A stretch of 5,935 nt of DNA from Candidatus Methanomethylophilaceae archaeon (GTDB lineage Archaea > Thermoplasmatota > Thermoplasmata > Methanomassiliicoccales > Methanomethylophilaceae). Every line of letters begins with the position of its first letter. The stretch's first letter is position 1. The stretch spans positions 1-5,935 of the forward strand of contig WOYN01000159.1 in the NCBI GenBank assembly GCA_011620825.1. The letters are read 5' to 3'. The position numbers and the translations under genes are program-made. A model generated the notes under the pieces. It saw only the letters and a list, made by a program, of their open reading frames with translations. It did not search any database and had not been told where the DNA came from. Positions 1-5,562 of this stretch are shown here, piece after piece.

Positions 1-635
1 GTTCCCAGGCCCCGTTCCATGCTGCCGACTTCGTCATTTGCATGGGCGGAGGGGCGGGAGCGGCGGGAGGGTTCGCCCAGTCCACAGACCAGATGCCGAT
101 CGCATTCATAGGAGATTCTACATTCTTCCACTCAGGAGTTCAACCCCTCATATCTGCCCTTTTCAACGACCACAAGATCAAAATGATAATAATGGACAAC
201 CGCACGACGGCAATGACCGGCCACCAGCCCAACCCCGGGACGGGAAGGGACTTCGGAGGCATCAAGACGGAACCCATCGACATCGAGAGACTGGTAAAGG
301 GAATCGGCGTCAAGTTCGTGAAGACCGTGGACCCGTATGATGTAAAAGCCATGCAGAAGACGGTCAAAGAGGCGATCGAATTCGACGGGGTCGCGGTCAT
401 AGTAGCTAAACGCGCCTGCCCGCTCGAGCTCAAGAGGCAGAAGATGCTCGTAAGCAAGAGATGTGAGATCGATCAGAGCAAGTGCATCAGATGCTACACA
501 TGCCTGAAGACGATAGCATGTCCTGCGCTTTTCAAGGGCAAGGACGGCTCGGTCAACGTGGATGATGTTCAATGCATCGGATGCGGGATGTGTGCCAATG
601 TATGTCCGAAAAGTGCGTTGGAGGTGAGGCAATGA
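1..635 (+). CDS. iorA: Indolepyruvate:ferredoxin oxidoreductase, alpha subunit (C-terminal part; 5' end outside window)
   Basis: This is the larger subunit of the thiamine-diphosphate (TPP) enzyme that oxidatively decarboxylates aryl-pyruvates to aryl-acetyl-CoA and reduces ferredoxin in the cytoplasm. Methanogens can also run it in reverse to make aromatic amino acids. The frame is open from base 3, giving 210 visible residues. The visible part begins inside the TPP domain: an APFHAAD...CMGGGAG stretch, then GDSTFFHSG (about residues 37-45) and DNRTTAMTGHQPNPG (about 65-79), which together form the TPP/Mg signature of IorA. The C-terminus is a two-cluster ferredoxin domain, with C161-x2-C-x2-C-x5-C173-P and C191-x2-C-x2-C-x3-C201-P, expected to hold two [4Fe-4S] clusters that pass electrons to ferredoxin. 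The stop TGA (633-635) overlaps the iorB start. The N-terminal domains lie upstream of the window. Family identity is very secure; the preferred substrate among aromatic 2-oxoacids is inferred from the family. Confidence 0.96.
   Translation, partial: SQAPFHAADFVICMGGGAGAAGGFAQSTDQMPIAFIGDSTFFHSGVQPLISALFNDHKIKMIIMDNRTTAMTGHQPNPGTGRDFGGIKTEPIDIERLVKGIGVKFVKTVDPYDVKAMQKTVKEAIEFDGVAVIVAKRACPLELKRQKMLVSKRCEIDQSKCIRCYTCLKTIACPALFKGKDGSVNVDDVQCIGCGMCANVCPKSALEVRQ
620..627 (+). promoter_or_regulatory. Ribosome binding site deciding the iorB start
   Basis: GGAGGTGA is complementary to the archaeal 16S rRNA 3' end. It sits inside the last codons of iorA, 4 bases before the ATG at 632, and fixes that ATG as the iorB start rather than the upstream in-frame ATG at 572. 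Confidence 0.85.
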
Positions 636-1234
636 AATACACCGTACAGATCGTCGGCGTCGGAGGCCAGGGTGTTCTTTTGGCCTCTATGGTGCTCGGA
701 AATGCGGCCATGAAAAAAGGATATGATGTGGCCATGAGCGAGATCCACGGCATGGCGCAGAGAGGCGGGAGCGTCCTTTCCACGGTCAGGTTCGGAAACG
801 GTATTTCGAGTCCCCTGGAGCCCATGGGGGGCGCAGACCTGCTGATGGGCTTCGAACCCGCAGAGACATGCAGGAACCTGGGTCTGTGCAACAAAGATAC
901 GGCCATACTGATGAACATGGAGCCCATCCTCCCCTCGTCGGTCGCGGCCGGTTTCGAGAACTATCCGGACGTGGGGGAAATTGTGGATGCAGTGAGGAAG
1001 ATAACGCCGAGGCTGATCACCATCAACGCTACGGACCTCGCGGTTAAAGCAGGTAAGGCTGTGGCTGCCAACGCAGTGATGATAGGCGCTGTGGCCGCGG
1101 CCGACGGATTCCCTATCGGAAGGGACATCCTGCTTAACGCCCTTCTTGAGATTGTTCCTGAAAGGTTCGCAGACATCAATAGGAAGGCCTTCGGGCTCGG
1201 GTACGAGTATTATAATTCGAAAGAAAAAGCTTGA
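632..1234 (+). CDS. iorB: Indolepyruvate:ferredoxin oxidoreductase, beta subunit
   Basis: This 200-residue protein is the small partner of IorA and corresponds to the gamma-type domain of pyruvate:ferredoxin oxidoreductases. It begins MKYTVQIVGVGGQGV, the glycine-rich motif at residues 9-15 typical of the family, followed by SEIHGMAQRGGSV (36-48), a hallmark of IorB/PorG proteins, and NAVMIGA (147-153). Its length matches the usual size of about 190-210 residues. The ATG at 632 was chosen over an in-frame upstream ATG at 572 for three reasons: it lies 4 bases after a near-perfect GGAGGTGA ribosome binding site (620-627), it overlaps the iorA stop as ATGA, and the protein then starts at the conserved N-terminus. 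The overlap implies translational coupling and equimolar synthesis with IorA. It ends in TGA and is followed by a hairpin at 1268-1299. Confidence 0.96.
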   Translation: MKYTVQIVGVGGQGVLLASMVLGNAAMKKGYDVAMSEIHGMAQRGGSVLSTVRFGNGISSPLEPMGGADLLMGFEPAETCRNLGLCNKDTAILMNMEPILPSSVAAGFENYPDVGEIVDAVRKITPRLITINATDLAVKAGKAVAANAVMIGAVAAADGFPIGRDILLNALLEIVPERFADINRKAFGLGYEYYNSKEKA

Positions 1235-1267
1235 GCTGACGGCCCGGAAAATAATTAAAAATCATGA

Positions 1268-1299
1268 AACGGGTCCGATGGGAGGACTCCGGGCCCGTT
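1268..1299. terminator. Hairpin between convergent iorB and ftsZ-like genes, probable bidirectional terminator
   Basis: Arms AACGGGTCC (1268-1276) and GGGCCCGTT (1291-1299) pair over 9 positions on the plus strand, including one G-T wobble, with a 14-base loop. After the hairpin the plus strand reads AATTTTGTT (1306-1314). On the minus strand it is followed by a longer T-rich tract, ATTTTTAATTATTTT (complement of 1248-1262). Archaeal termination relies mainly on U-rich tracts, so the minus-strand side, serving the ftsZ-like gene, looks the stronger. The position between two converging stop codons fits a terminator shared by both genes. Confidence 0.7.
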
Positions 1300-1313
1300 C
1301 CTGCTAATTTTGT

Positions 1314-2021
1314 TCAAACTGTCATTCCGGCGGAAGCGGTGCCGCCGGGTCCGTCGCTTACCTCGGTCTCGGACAGGGTGACCCTCTTGATCTCCTCGGC
1401 TAAAGTATCGGCGATACGATTCGTCTTTTTCATGACGTATTCTTCAATGCCTTCGTTGACAGCATCGAAAGCCTGCTGTACTGTCATATCGGGGAATAAT
1501 TCGACTATCTTGTCGTTCTCGACGGCAACCGTGCTGGGGCAGACGGACCTCAGGGCCCTCAGGCCCTCTCCGGCCACAAGACCCTTTCCCTCCATGGATA
1601 AAGGTCTAATGGCCATGGCCATTGTGATCATGTTCAGCCCTTGTGCTATTTCCGCAACCACTGCCGCAGCGCCTGAACCGGTGCCGCCTCCCATTCCCGC
1701 GATGATTATTGCAATATCGTGCCCCTTGAGGGCGTCCCTGATCTCTTCGGCATGAACTCTGGCACATTTCTTTCCCAGAATTGCGTCGCCCCGGGTGCCC
1801 ATTCCCTTGGTCACATCCTTGCAGATAAGGATCCTCACGTCGGCATGGGCGTCCTCGAGCGCCGCCCTGTCGGTGTTCACGGCGATAACATCTACAGGCG
1901 CAAGGTCATCGTAGAATTTTCCCGCCGCGTTGCATCCGGCGCCACCGACACCGATTACCGCGACACGGGGCTCAACACATGCCTCGCCGTCGCTAGTTCC
2001 GATCGTAACCATTTCGTGCAT
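1314..2021 (-). CDS. Short FtsZ/tubulin-superfamily protein: GTPase domain only, no T7 loop or C-terminal domain
   Basis: This 235-residue protein is clearly of the FtsZ family in its first 200 residues. It has the T1 nucleotide loop GVGGAGCNA (24-32), strand and loop VIAVNTD (45-51), a T3-like TKGMGTRGDA (71-80; canonical FtsZ has GxGAGG here), the tubulin signature GMGGGTGSG (109-117), a T5-like region RPLSMEG (139-145), and VENDKI plus the H7-like helix AFDAVNEGIEEYV (168-196). Ordinary FtsZ runs to about 350-400 residues and has NxDxxD in the T7 loop right after H7, followed by a second domain. Here H7 leads into KKTNRIADTLAEEIKRV and then a Gly/Ser/Thr-rich tail ending GMTV. The 79 bp before iorB cannot encode the missing half, so this is not a simple frameshift. 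It should bind GTP but cannot supply the catalytic T7 aspartate to a neighbouring subunit. A role as FtsZ regulator or filament cap, or as a nonpolymerising GTP switch, is inference. Start: ATG at 2021 lies 3-4 bases after AGGAGG; ATG at 2012 (residue 4) is the alternative. Confidence 0.88.
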   Translation of the reverse strand: MHEMVTIGTSDGEACVEPRVAVIGVGGAGCNAAGKFYDDLAPVDVIAVNTDRAALEDAHADVRILICKDVTKGMGTRGDAILGKKCARVHAEEIRDALKGHDIAIIIAGMGGGTGSGAAAVVAEIAQGLNMITMAMAIRPLSMEGKGLVAGEGLRALRSVCPSTVAVENDKIVELFPDMTVQQAFDAVNEGIEEYVMKKTNRIADTLAEEIKRVTLSETEVSDGPGGTASAGMTV

Positions 2022-2024
2022 CCC

Positions 2025-2030
2025 CCTCCT
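2025..2030 (-). promoter_or_regulatory. Ribosome binding site of the ftsZ-like gene
   Basis: On the minus strand AGGAGG is followed by GGG and the ATG at 2021. The spacer is 3 bases to this ATG and 12 bases to the in-frame ATG at 2012. Neither distance is ideal, so the start codon remains slightly uncertain. Confidence 0.65.
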
Positions 2031-2051
2031 CGGACTGTTTGACCAAGCACA

Positions 2052-2082
2052 CCCGGCGGACTCGTCCCATCCCTCCGCCGGG
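2052..2082 (-). repeat. Perfect inverted repeat (9 bp arms, 13 nt loop) between the RHH and ftsZ-like genes
   Basis: CCCGGCGGA (2052-2060) and TCCGCCGGG (2074-2082) are exact reverse complements. Read on the minus strand, the loop is GGGATGGGACGAG. The hairpin lies in the 87-bp gap between the RHH stop codon and the ftsZ-like start, about 30 bases before the ftsZ-like start codon. No T-run follows it on the minus strand, so it does not look like a terminator. I see no TATA box in the gap, so the two genes are probably one transcript. The hairpin may then act as an mRNA element (attenuation, processing or stability) or as a DNA operator; both roles are inference. Confidence 0.75.
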
Positions 2083-2108
2083 GCGCTCGATATCCCATCC
2101 CTTTTTCT

Positions 2109-2471
2109 TCACTTTAACTTCGAGGTGTATTGCGCGGTCTTGAAAGCGTTCACCGCAGATTCCTTTTCGGTTTCCTCGGTGATCAGCTTCTTCAGGACGC
2201 ATGTTCTGACGTACTCTTCCTCGCTAAGGCATATCCCTTGTTTCTTAAGCAAGGACAAGGCTATCAGCTGTACCTCGGGAAAGCGGACGAAGATTCCGCT
2301 TTCCTCCGCACGCCCGTCGATGTCGGTTGCGTCCCCGACGACGAACGCGCGGACAGCAGCGCGTATGAAATTAGACCTCGTTCCGACCTCGGGGTGCTCA
2401 GCCACGTAGTCATCCATCATTTGGATCTCCTCGGGTCCCATCCTGAGCGTGACCTTTGTGTCGTCAGTCAT
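2109..2471 (-). CDS. Ribbon-helix-helix DNA-binding protein, apparently with two RHH units (CdrS-like context)
   Basis: This 120-residue protein is probably a transcription regulator. Residues 5-44 are a standard RHH (MetJ/Arc/CopG) domain: strand TKVTLRM, helix PEEIQMMDDYVAE, turn GTRSN, and helix FIRAAVRAFV. Residues 59-98 repeat the pattern in weaker form: strand GIFVRF, helix EVQLIALSLLKK, then SEEEYVRTCVLKKLI. This suggests a second, degenerate RHH unit and possibly a single-chain pseudo-dimer. A charged, probably flexible tail follows (99-120). I chose the ATG at 2471 because GAGGTGA (2477-2483) sits 5 bases upstream. The longer frame back to 2561 would run through the TATA box and leader. 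It precedes the ftsZ-like gene by 87 bp with no promoter or T-rich terminator visible between them. In haloarchaea the RHH protein CdrS is encoded beside ftsZ2 and controls it; this gene has the same type of setting but is longer than CdrS, so orthology is not claimed. Confidence 0.85.
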   Translation of the reverse strand: MTDDTKVTLRMGPEEIQMMDDYVAEHPEVGTRSNFIRAAVRAFVVGDATDIDGRAEESGIFVRFPEVQLIALSLLKKQGICLSEEEYVRTCVLKKLITEETEKESAVNAFKTAQYTSKLK

Positions 2472-2476
2472 ACACT

Positions 2477-2483
2477 TCACCTC
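2477..2483 (-). promoter_or_regulatory. Ribosome binding site of the RHH gene
   Basis: On the minus strand GAGGTGA precedes the ATG at 2471 by 5 bases. This strong match sets the start there and rules out the upstream in-frame ATG at 2561. Confidence 0.8.
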
Positions 2484-2484
2484 A

Positions 2485-2502
2485 CTGCAGAGTCTGCAGA
2501 GT
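2485..2502. repeat. Tandem 9-bp direct repeat in the RHH leader
   Basis: CTGCAGAGT occurs twice back to back (2485-2493 and 2494-2502, plus strand). It lies just upstream of the RHH ribosome binding site. Each copy contains TGCAGAG, which can pair with CTCTGCA at 2517-2523, so the repeat offers two alternative partners for the same arm. Confidence 0.85.
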
Positions 2503-2523
2503 CCCATCCCTCCCAGCTCTGCA
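2495..2523 (-). repeat. Inverted repeat near the RHH transcription start, loop carrying GGGATGGGA
   Basis: TGCAGAG (2495-2501) and CTCTGCA (2517-2523) are exact reverse complements. Read on the minus strand, the 15-base loop is CTGGGAGGGATGGGA. The transcription start predicted from the TATA box lies near 2519, so the left arm may be only partly in the RNA. As DNA, the repeat spans the initiation site and could serve as an operator. Whether it works as DNA or RNA cannot be told from sequence. Confidence 0.6.
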
Positions 2524-2540
2524 ATAACATGTATGACAGG

Positions 2541-2550
2541 ATATTTAAAA
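2541..2550 (-). promoter_or_regulatory. TATA box of the RHH / ftsZ-like unit
   Basis: On the minus strand TTTTAAATAT matches the archaeal box A. With normal spacing, transcription would begin near 2519, giving a leader of roughly 48 nt before the ATG at 2471. The box is flanked by TGTC-N-GACA-type sites at 2552-2560 and, degenerate, at 2530-2538. Binding there would be expected to interfere with TBP/TFB. Confidence 0.7.
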
Positions 2551-2551
2551 C

Positions 2552-2580
2552 TGTCGGACATCGTCTTACTTTGTCCGACA
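2552..2580. promoter_or_regulatory. Double palindrome, probable operator of the RHH gene
   Basis: TGTCGGACA (2552-2560) and TGTCCGACA (2572-2580) form a perfect 29-bp inverted repeat with an 11-base spacer. Each 9-mer is itself symmetric (TGTC-S-GACA), so the element can be read as two copies of one palindromic site with centres 20 bp apart, about two helical turns. It abuts the RHH TATA box on its upstream (BRE) side. RHH proteins commonly bind such sites as dimers in cooperative pairs, so autoregulation by the adjacent RHH protein is the natural inference, but there is no direct proof. A weaker third copy, TGTATGACA (7 of 9 matches to TGTCGGACA), lies at 2530-2538. Confidence 0.7.
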
Positions 2581-2647
2581 AGAACACAATACGCCGGAGA
2601 CCGGTTCTTTTGGTTCCACCAGGCTATAAGCTCGATCGACAGAATAC

Positions 2648-2655
2648 TATTTAAT
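2648..2655 (+). promoter_or_regulatory. Probable TATA box of leuS
   Basis: TATTTAAT lies 36 bases before the leuS ATG, predicting a start of transcription near 2677 and a short leader of about 15 nt. No strong ribosome binding site precedes the ATG (GGGTAGTGATT only), so initiation may depend little on 16S pairing. The stretch from 2581 to 2647 shows nothing else I can name. Confidence 0.6.
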
Positions 2656-2691
2656 CAGTGTGCACTTCATCGCCAATGTCGGGTAGTGATT

Positions 2692-5562
2692 ATGGCGCGC
2701 GACTATACTGATATAGAAGCAAAATGGCAGGCTAGGTGGTCGGCCGCCGGGATCAATGTGGCATCTCGCGACGAAAGGCCCAAGTTCATGATAATATTCG
2801 CATATCCCGGGGTGACAGGGTACTTACATGTAGGACACCTCCGCGGCTACACATATGCCGACGCGATCGGCAGATACAAGAGGATCCTCGGTTACAACGT
2901 AATGTTCCCGGTAGGGACGCACGCCACGGGTAACGGTGCTATCAGCCTTGCGAAGAGGATAAAACGGAAAGATCAGGACATCATCAGATACATGAAGGAC
3001 AACGGTTGCACGGATGAGCAGCTCAGAGGACTCAACGACCCCATGTCCGTCGTGGATTTCTTCAATAACATATATGTGAACGACTACTGGAAAAGGTTCG
3101 GTTTCCTGGCCGATTGGCGCAGGTTCACATGCACCCTGTATCCCGATTACGGAATGTTCATCAAGTGGCAGTTCAGAAAGCTCATGGAGGCGGGACTGCT
3201 GATCCAGAAGCCATATTACGCTCCGTTCTGCTCGAATTGCGGTCCGGTCGCTATCGATGCATCGGAGACGGATATCTCGAAGGGCGGCAACGCGGAGACC
3301 CAGGAATATACTCTTCTGAAGTTCGATTTCGGAGAGATGAAACTTGTAGCGGCCACACTCAGGCCGGAGACGGTCTACGGTCAGGTCTGCTTCTGGATCA
3401 ATCCCGATACAGAATACGTTAAAATTACGCATAACGGCGAGATTTGGGTCGTATCCAAACCCGCCGCGGACAAGCTTGCGATGCAGTTCGACGATATTCA
3501 GGCATTCGGTACGGTAAGAGGTCGCGATCTGATAGGATGGACATGCAAGGCGCCCATCGTCGGACGTATCATCCCTATCCTTCCGGCCAAATTCTGCGAC
3601 CCGGAAGTAGGCACCGGAATGGTCACTTCCGTACCTTCCGACTCGCCCGATGACTGGATCAACCTGAAATATATCAAGGACCACCCGAACGATTACGCGA
3701 AATACGGCCTCGATGGGAAGACCATCGCCTCCATCAATCCGATCTCGATAATAAAAATCGAAGGATACGGGGACATGCCGGCAAAAGATGCTGTAGAATC
3801 CCTGGGCATCACGAGTCCCGATGACCCGAGGCTCGAAGAGGCCAAGAAGCAGGTCTACAAAGACGGTTTCCATGCAGGTCGCATGAGAGAGACCTGCGGT
3901 CCTTATGCCGGAATGCGGGTCGACGAGGCCAAAGACAAGATCAAGCAGGCGATGATCGACTCCGGCGAGGCCGAAATATTCCATGACCTCTCGGAAGAGG
4001 TCGTATGCAGGTGCGGCGAGACCGTCCACATCAAAAGGGTGGACGACCAGTGGTTCATCGATTACGGCAACCGGGAGCTTACAAAGAAGACGTCCGAGCA
4101 CTGCAGGGACATGGAGATCTATCCTCCGGAATACCATGCCAACGTCCACGGCGTACTGGACTGGTTCAGGGAGCGCGCCTGCGTAAGACAGGGGAACTGG
4201 CTCGGTACCAGGTTCCCGTTCGATGACAAGTGGATCATCGAGGCCATCTCGGACTCCACATTATATCCCGCATACTACATCGTATCGGTCTATGCCAACA
4301 ACGGCAACATCAAACCGGAGAATATGACGGAGAAGTTCTTTGACTACGTCATGCTCGGCAGGGGCGACGCCAAAGAGGTCGCCGCCGAAGCGGGCATCAG
4401 CGTTTCTCTGCTCTGTAACATCCGCGAGGACGTGAAGTACTGGTATCCTCTGGACATCAACCTTGGAGGCAAGGAGCATATGACGGTCCATTTCCCTGTC
4501 TTCCTGTTCAACCATATGGCCGTACTGCCCGAGGACATGCAGCCCAAGGGGATAATCGTCAACTGGTACATTACAGGGAAGAAGTCCAAGATCTCAAAAT
4601 CCAAGGGGGGCGCCCAGCCCATCCCGGGGGCGGTGGAGGCCTTTGGTGTCGATGCCATGCGCCTCTATTATTCGCACGTTGCATCGATGTTCGTCGATGT
4701 GGAGTGGAACGAAGAGATGGTAGTGTCCTACAGACAGAGGCTTGACCGCATATTTTCCTTCGCGGAAGATATGATGCAGATGTCCGGTGACATGTCGGAT
4801 ATCGACAGGTGGCTGTGCTCAAGGTTCAATGCCCACGTGACCGGCATACGCGGCTCGATGGAAAGGTACGACCTCAGACAGTTGGCCACTACCGCATATT
4901 ATGAAATGTTCAACGACCTGAAGTGGTACGTCAGACGCGGCGGTTCAGACAAGGCGACCATAAACGATGCGCTGAGAGTATGGATCCAGAGCATGATGCC
5001 GATAACCCCCCATATGGCCGAGGAGCTTTGGGAAATGGCCGGGTTCGAAGGTTTCGTTTCCGATTCTCTGTATCCGGAATCCAAAGGGATAGACTCTTCT
5101 GCCGAGTACGGCGAGGACCTGATACGTTCCACCATATCGGATGTGGCACAGATAAGGAAGGTAGCATCCATAGATGCCACCAAGATCTATATATATACCG
5201 CAGCGGCCTGGAACAGAAAGATCTACTCTATCGCCGCCGACATTTTGGAGTCGGGAAACGGACTTACCATCCCGGGCCTGACAAAGGAATCCATGGCGGA
5301 CCCCGAGATAAGGAACAACGGGAAGGCCGCATCGGAACTCGCCAAGAAGGTCGCCACGGAGATGGTAAGGGAATCTCCCGCAAAGCTGCATCTTTACTCC
5401 GACTCGGACGAACATGCGGTCCTGTCGGAAGCATCCAGGTTCATGAGCGAGGAGATAGGGATCCCGGTCATCGTACTGAGCGCGGACGACGATATGAAAT
5501 ACGACCCAAAGGGAAAATCGTCCGCGGCTGTGCCTGGAAGGCCCGCCATATACCTGGAATGA
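2692..5562 (+). CDS. leuS: Leucyl-tRNA synthetase, archaeal/eukaryotic type
   Basis: This 956-residue class I synthetase attaches leucine to tRNA(Leu) in the cytoplasm and is close to the usual length of about 930-970. In order it has: the HIGH motif as HVGH (46-49); a zinc-type CxxC (180-183) that may pair with C439-R-C441; a CP1 editing domain containing ATLRPETVYG (221-230) and GTGMVTSVPSDSPDD (307-321), whose last Asp matches the conserved editing aspartate; QWFIDYG (453-459); SDSTLYPAYY (520-529); and the KMSKS loop as KISKS (633-637). An anticodon-binding helical domain (about 700-790) and the archaeal C-terminal domain for the tRNA(Leu) long variable arm follow, ending GRPAIYLE. The ATG at 2692 starts at the conserved ARDYTDIEAKWQARW and follows a TATA box; the frame is open further upstream, but that stretch is promoter DNA and overlaps the divergent RHH gene. 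The text around 588-640 (LGGKEHMTVHFP, KISKSKGGAQPIP) differs from the common DxRxSGKDLxxNHL form. The stop abuts the next gene's stop. Confidence 0.95.
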   Translation: MARDYTDIEAKWQARWSAAGINVASRDERPKFMIIFAYPGVTGYLHVGHLRGYTYADAIGRYKRILGYNVMFPVGTHATGNGAISLAKRIKRKDQDIIRYMKDNGCTDEQLRGLNDPMSVVDFFNNIYVNDYWKRFGFLADWRRFTCTLYPDYGMFIKWQFRKLMEAGLLIQKPYYAPFCSNCGPVAIDASETDISKGGNAETQEYTLLKFDFGEMKLVAATLRPETVYGQVCFWINPDTEYVKITHNGEIWVVSKPAADKLAMQFDDIQAFGTVRGRDLIGWTCKAPIVGRIIPILPAKFCDPEVGTGMVTSVPSDSPDDWINLKYIKDHPNDYAKYGLDGKTIASINPISIIKIEGYGDMPAKDAVESLGITSPDDPRLEEAKKQVYKDGFHAGRMRETCGPYAGMRVDEAKDKIKQAMIDSGEAEIFHDLSEEVVCRCGETVHIKRVDDQWFIDYGNRELTKKTSEHCRDMEIYPPEYHANVHGVLDWFRERACVRQGNWLGTRFPFDDKWIIEAISDSTLYPAYYIVSVYANNGNIKPENMTEKFFDYVMLGRGDAKEVAAEAGISVSLLCNIREDVKYWYPLDINLGGKEHMTVHFPVFLFNHMAVLPEDMQPKGIIVNWYITGKKSKISKSKGGAQPIPGAVEAFGVDAMRLYYSHVASMFVDVEWNEEMVVSYRQRLDRIFSFAEDMMQMSGDMSDIDRWLCSRFNAHVTGIRGSMERYDLRQLATTAYYEMFNDLKWYVRRGGSDKATINDALRVWIQSMMPITPHMAEELWEMAGFEGFVSDSLYPESKGIDSSAEYGEDLIRSTISDVAQIRKVASIDATKIYIYTAAAWNRKIYSIAADILESGNGLTIPGLTKESMADPEIRNNGKAASELAKKVATEMVRESPAKLHLYSDSDEHAVLSEASRFMSEEIGIPVIVLSADDDMKYDPKGKSSAAVPGRPAIYLE

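Noticed and set aside
132..632. Minus-strand open frame opposite iorA
   Set aside because: It is a shadow of the conserved IorA TPP and ferredoxin regions, with no ribosome binding site or motif of its own.
2036..2044. TGTTTGACC before the ftsZ-like gene as a further operator copy
   Set aside because: Only 6 of 9 positions match the TGTC-S-GACA sites, and there is no promoter nearby for it to control.
1930..2409. Plus-strand open frames opposite the ftsZ-like and RHH genes
   Set aside because: They are antisense to genes with clear family motifs and give low-complexity Ser/Pro/Thr-rich products with no domain.
2472..2561. N-terminal extension of the RHH protein from an ATG at 2561
   Set aside because: It would run through the TATA box and repeats. 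The ATG at 2471 has a strong ribosome binding site and begins right before the RHH strand.
2581..2647. Possible tRNA or small RNA between the RHH promoter and leuS
   Set aside because: GGTTCCACC-like text is present, but no cloverleaf arms can be drawn around it.
2449..2691. In-frame extension of leuS upstream of 2692
   Set aside because: The frame is open, but the stretch contains both promoters and the palindromes and overlaps the start of the divergent RHH gene. The conserved LeuRS N-terminus begins at 2692.
2824..4149. Long minus-strand open frame (441 codons) opposite leuS
   Set aside because: It lies wholly antisense to a well-conserved leuS segment, shows no recognisable domain, and its protein is Arg/Val/Asp-rich as expected from the mirror of GC-biased coding DNA.
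4781..4808. TGTC...GACA-like symmetric text inside leuS
   Set aside because: It lies in leuS codons, spacing differs from the promoter sites, and it is explained by the repeated Met-Ser-Asp/Gly coding text.
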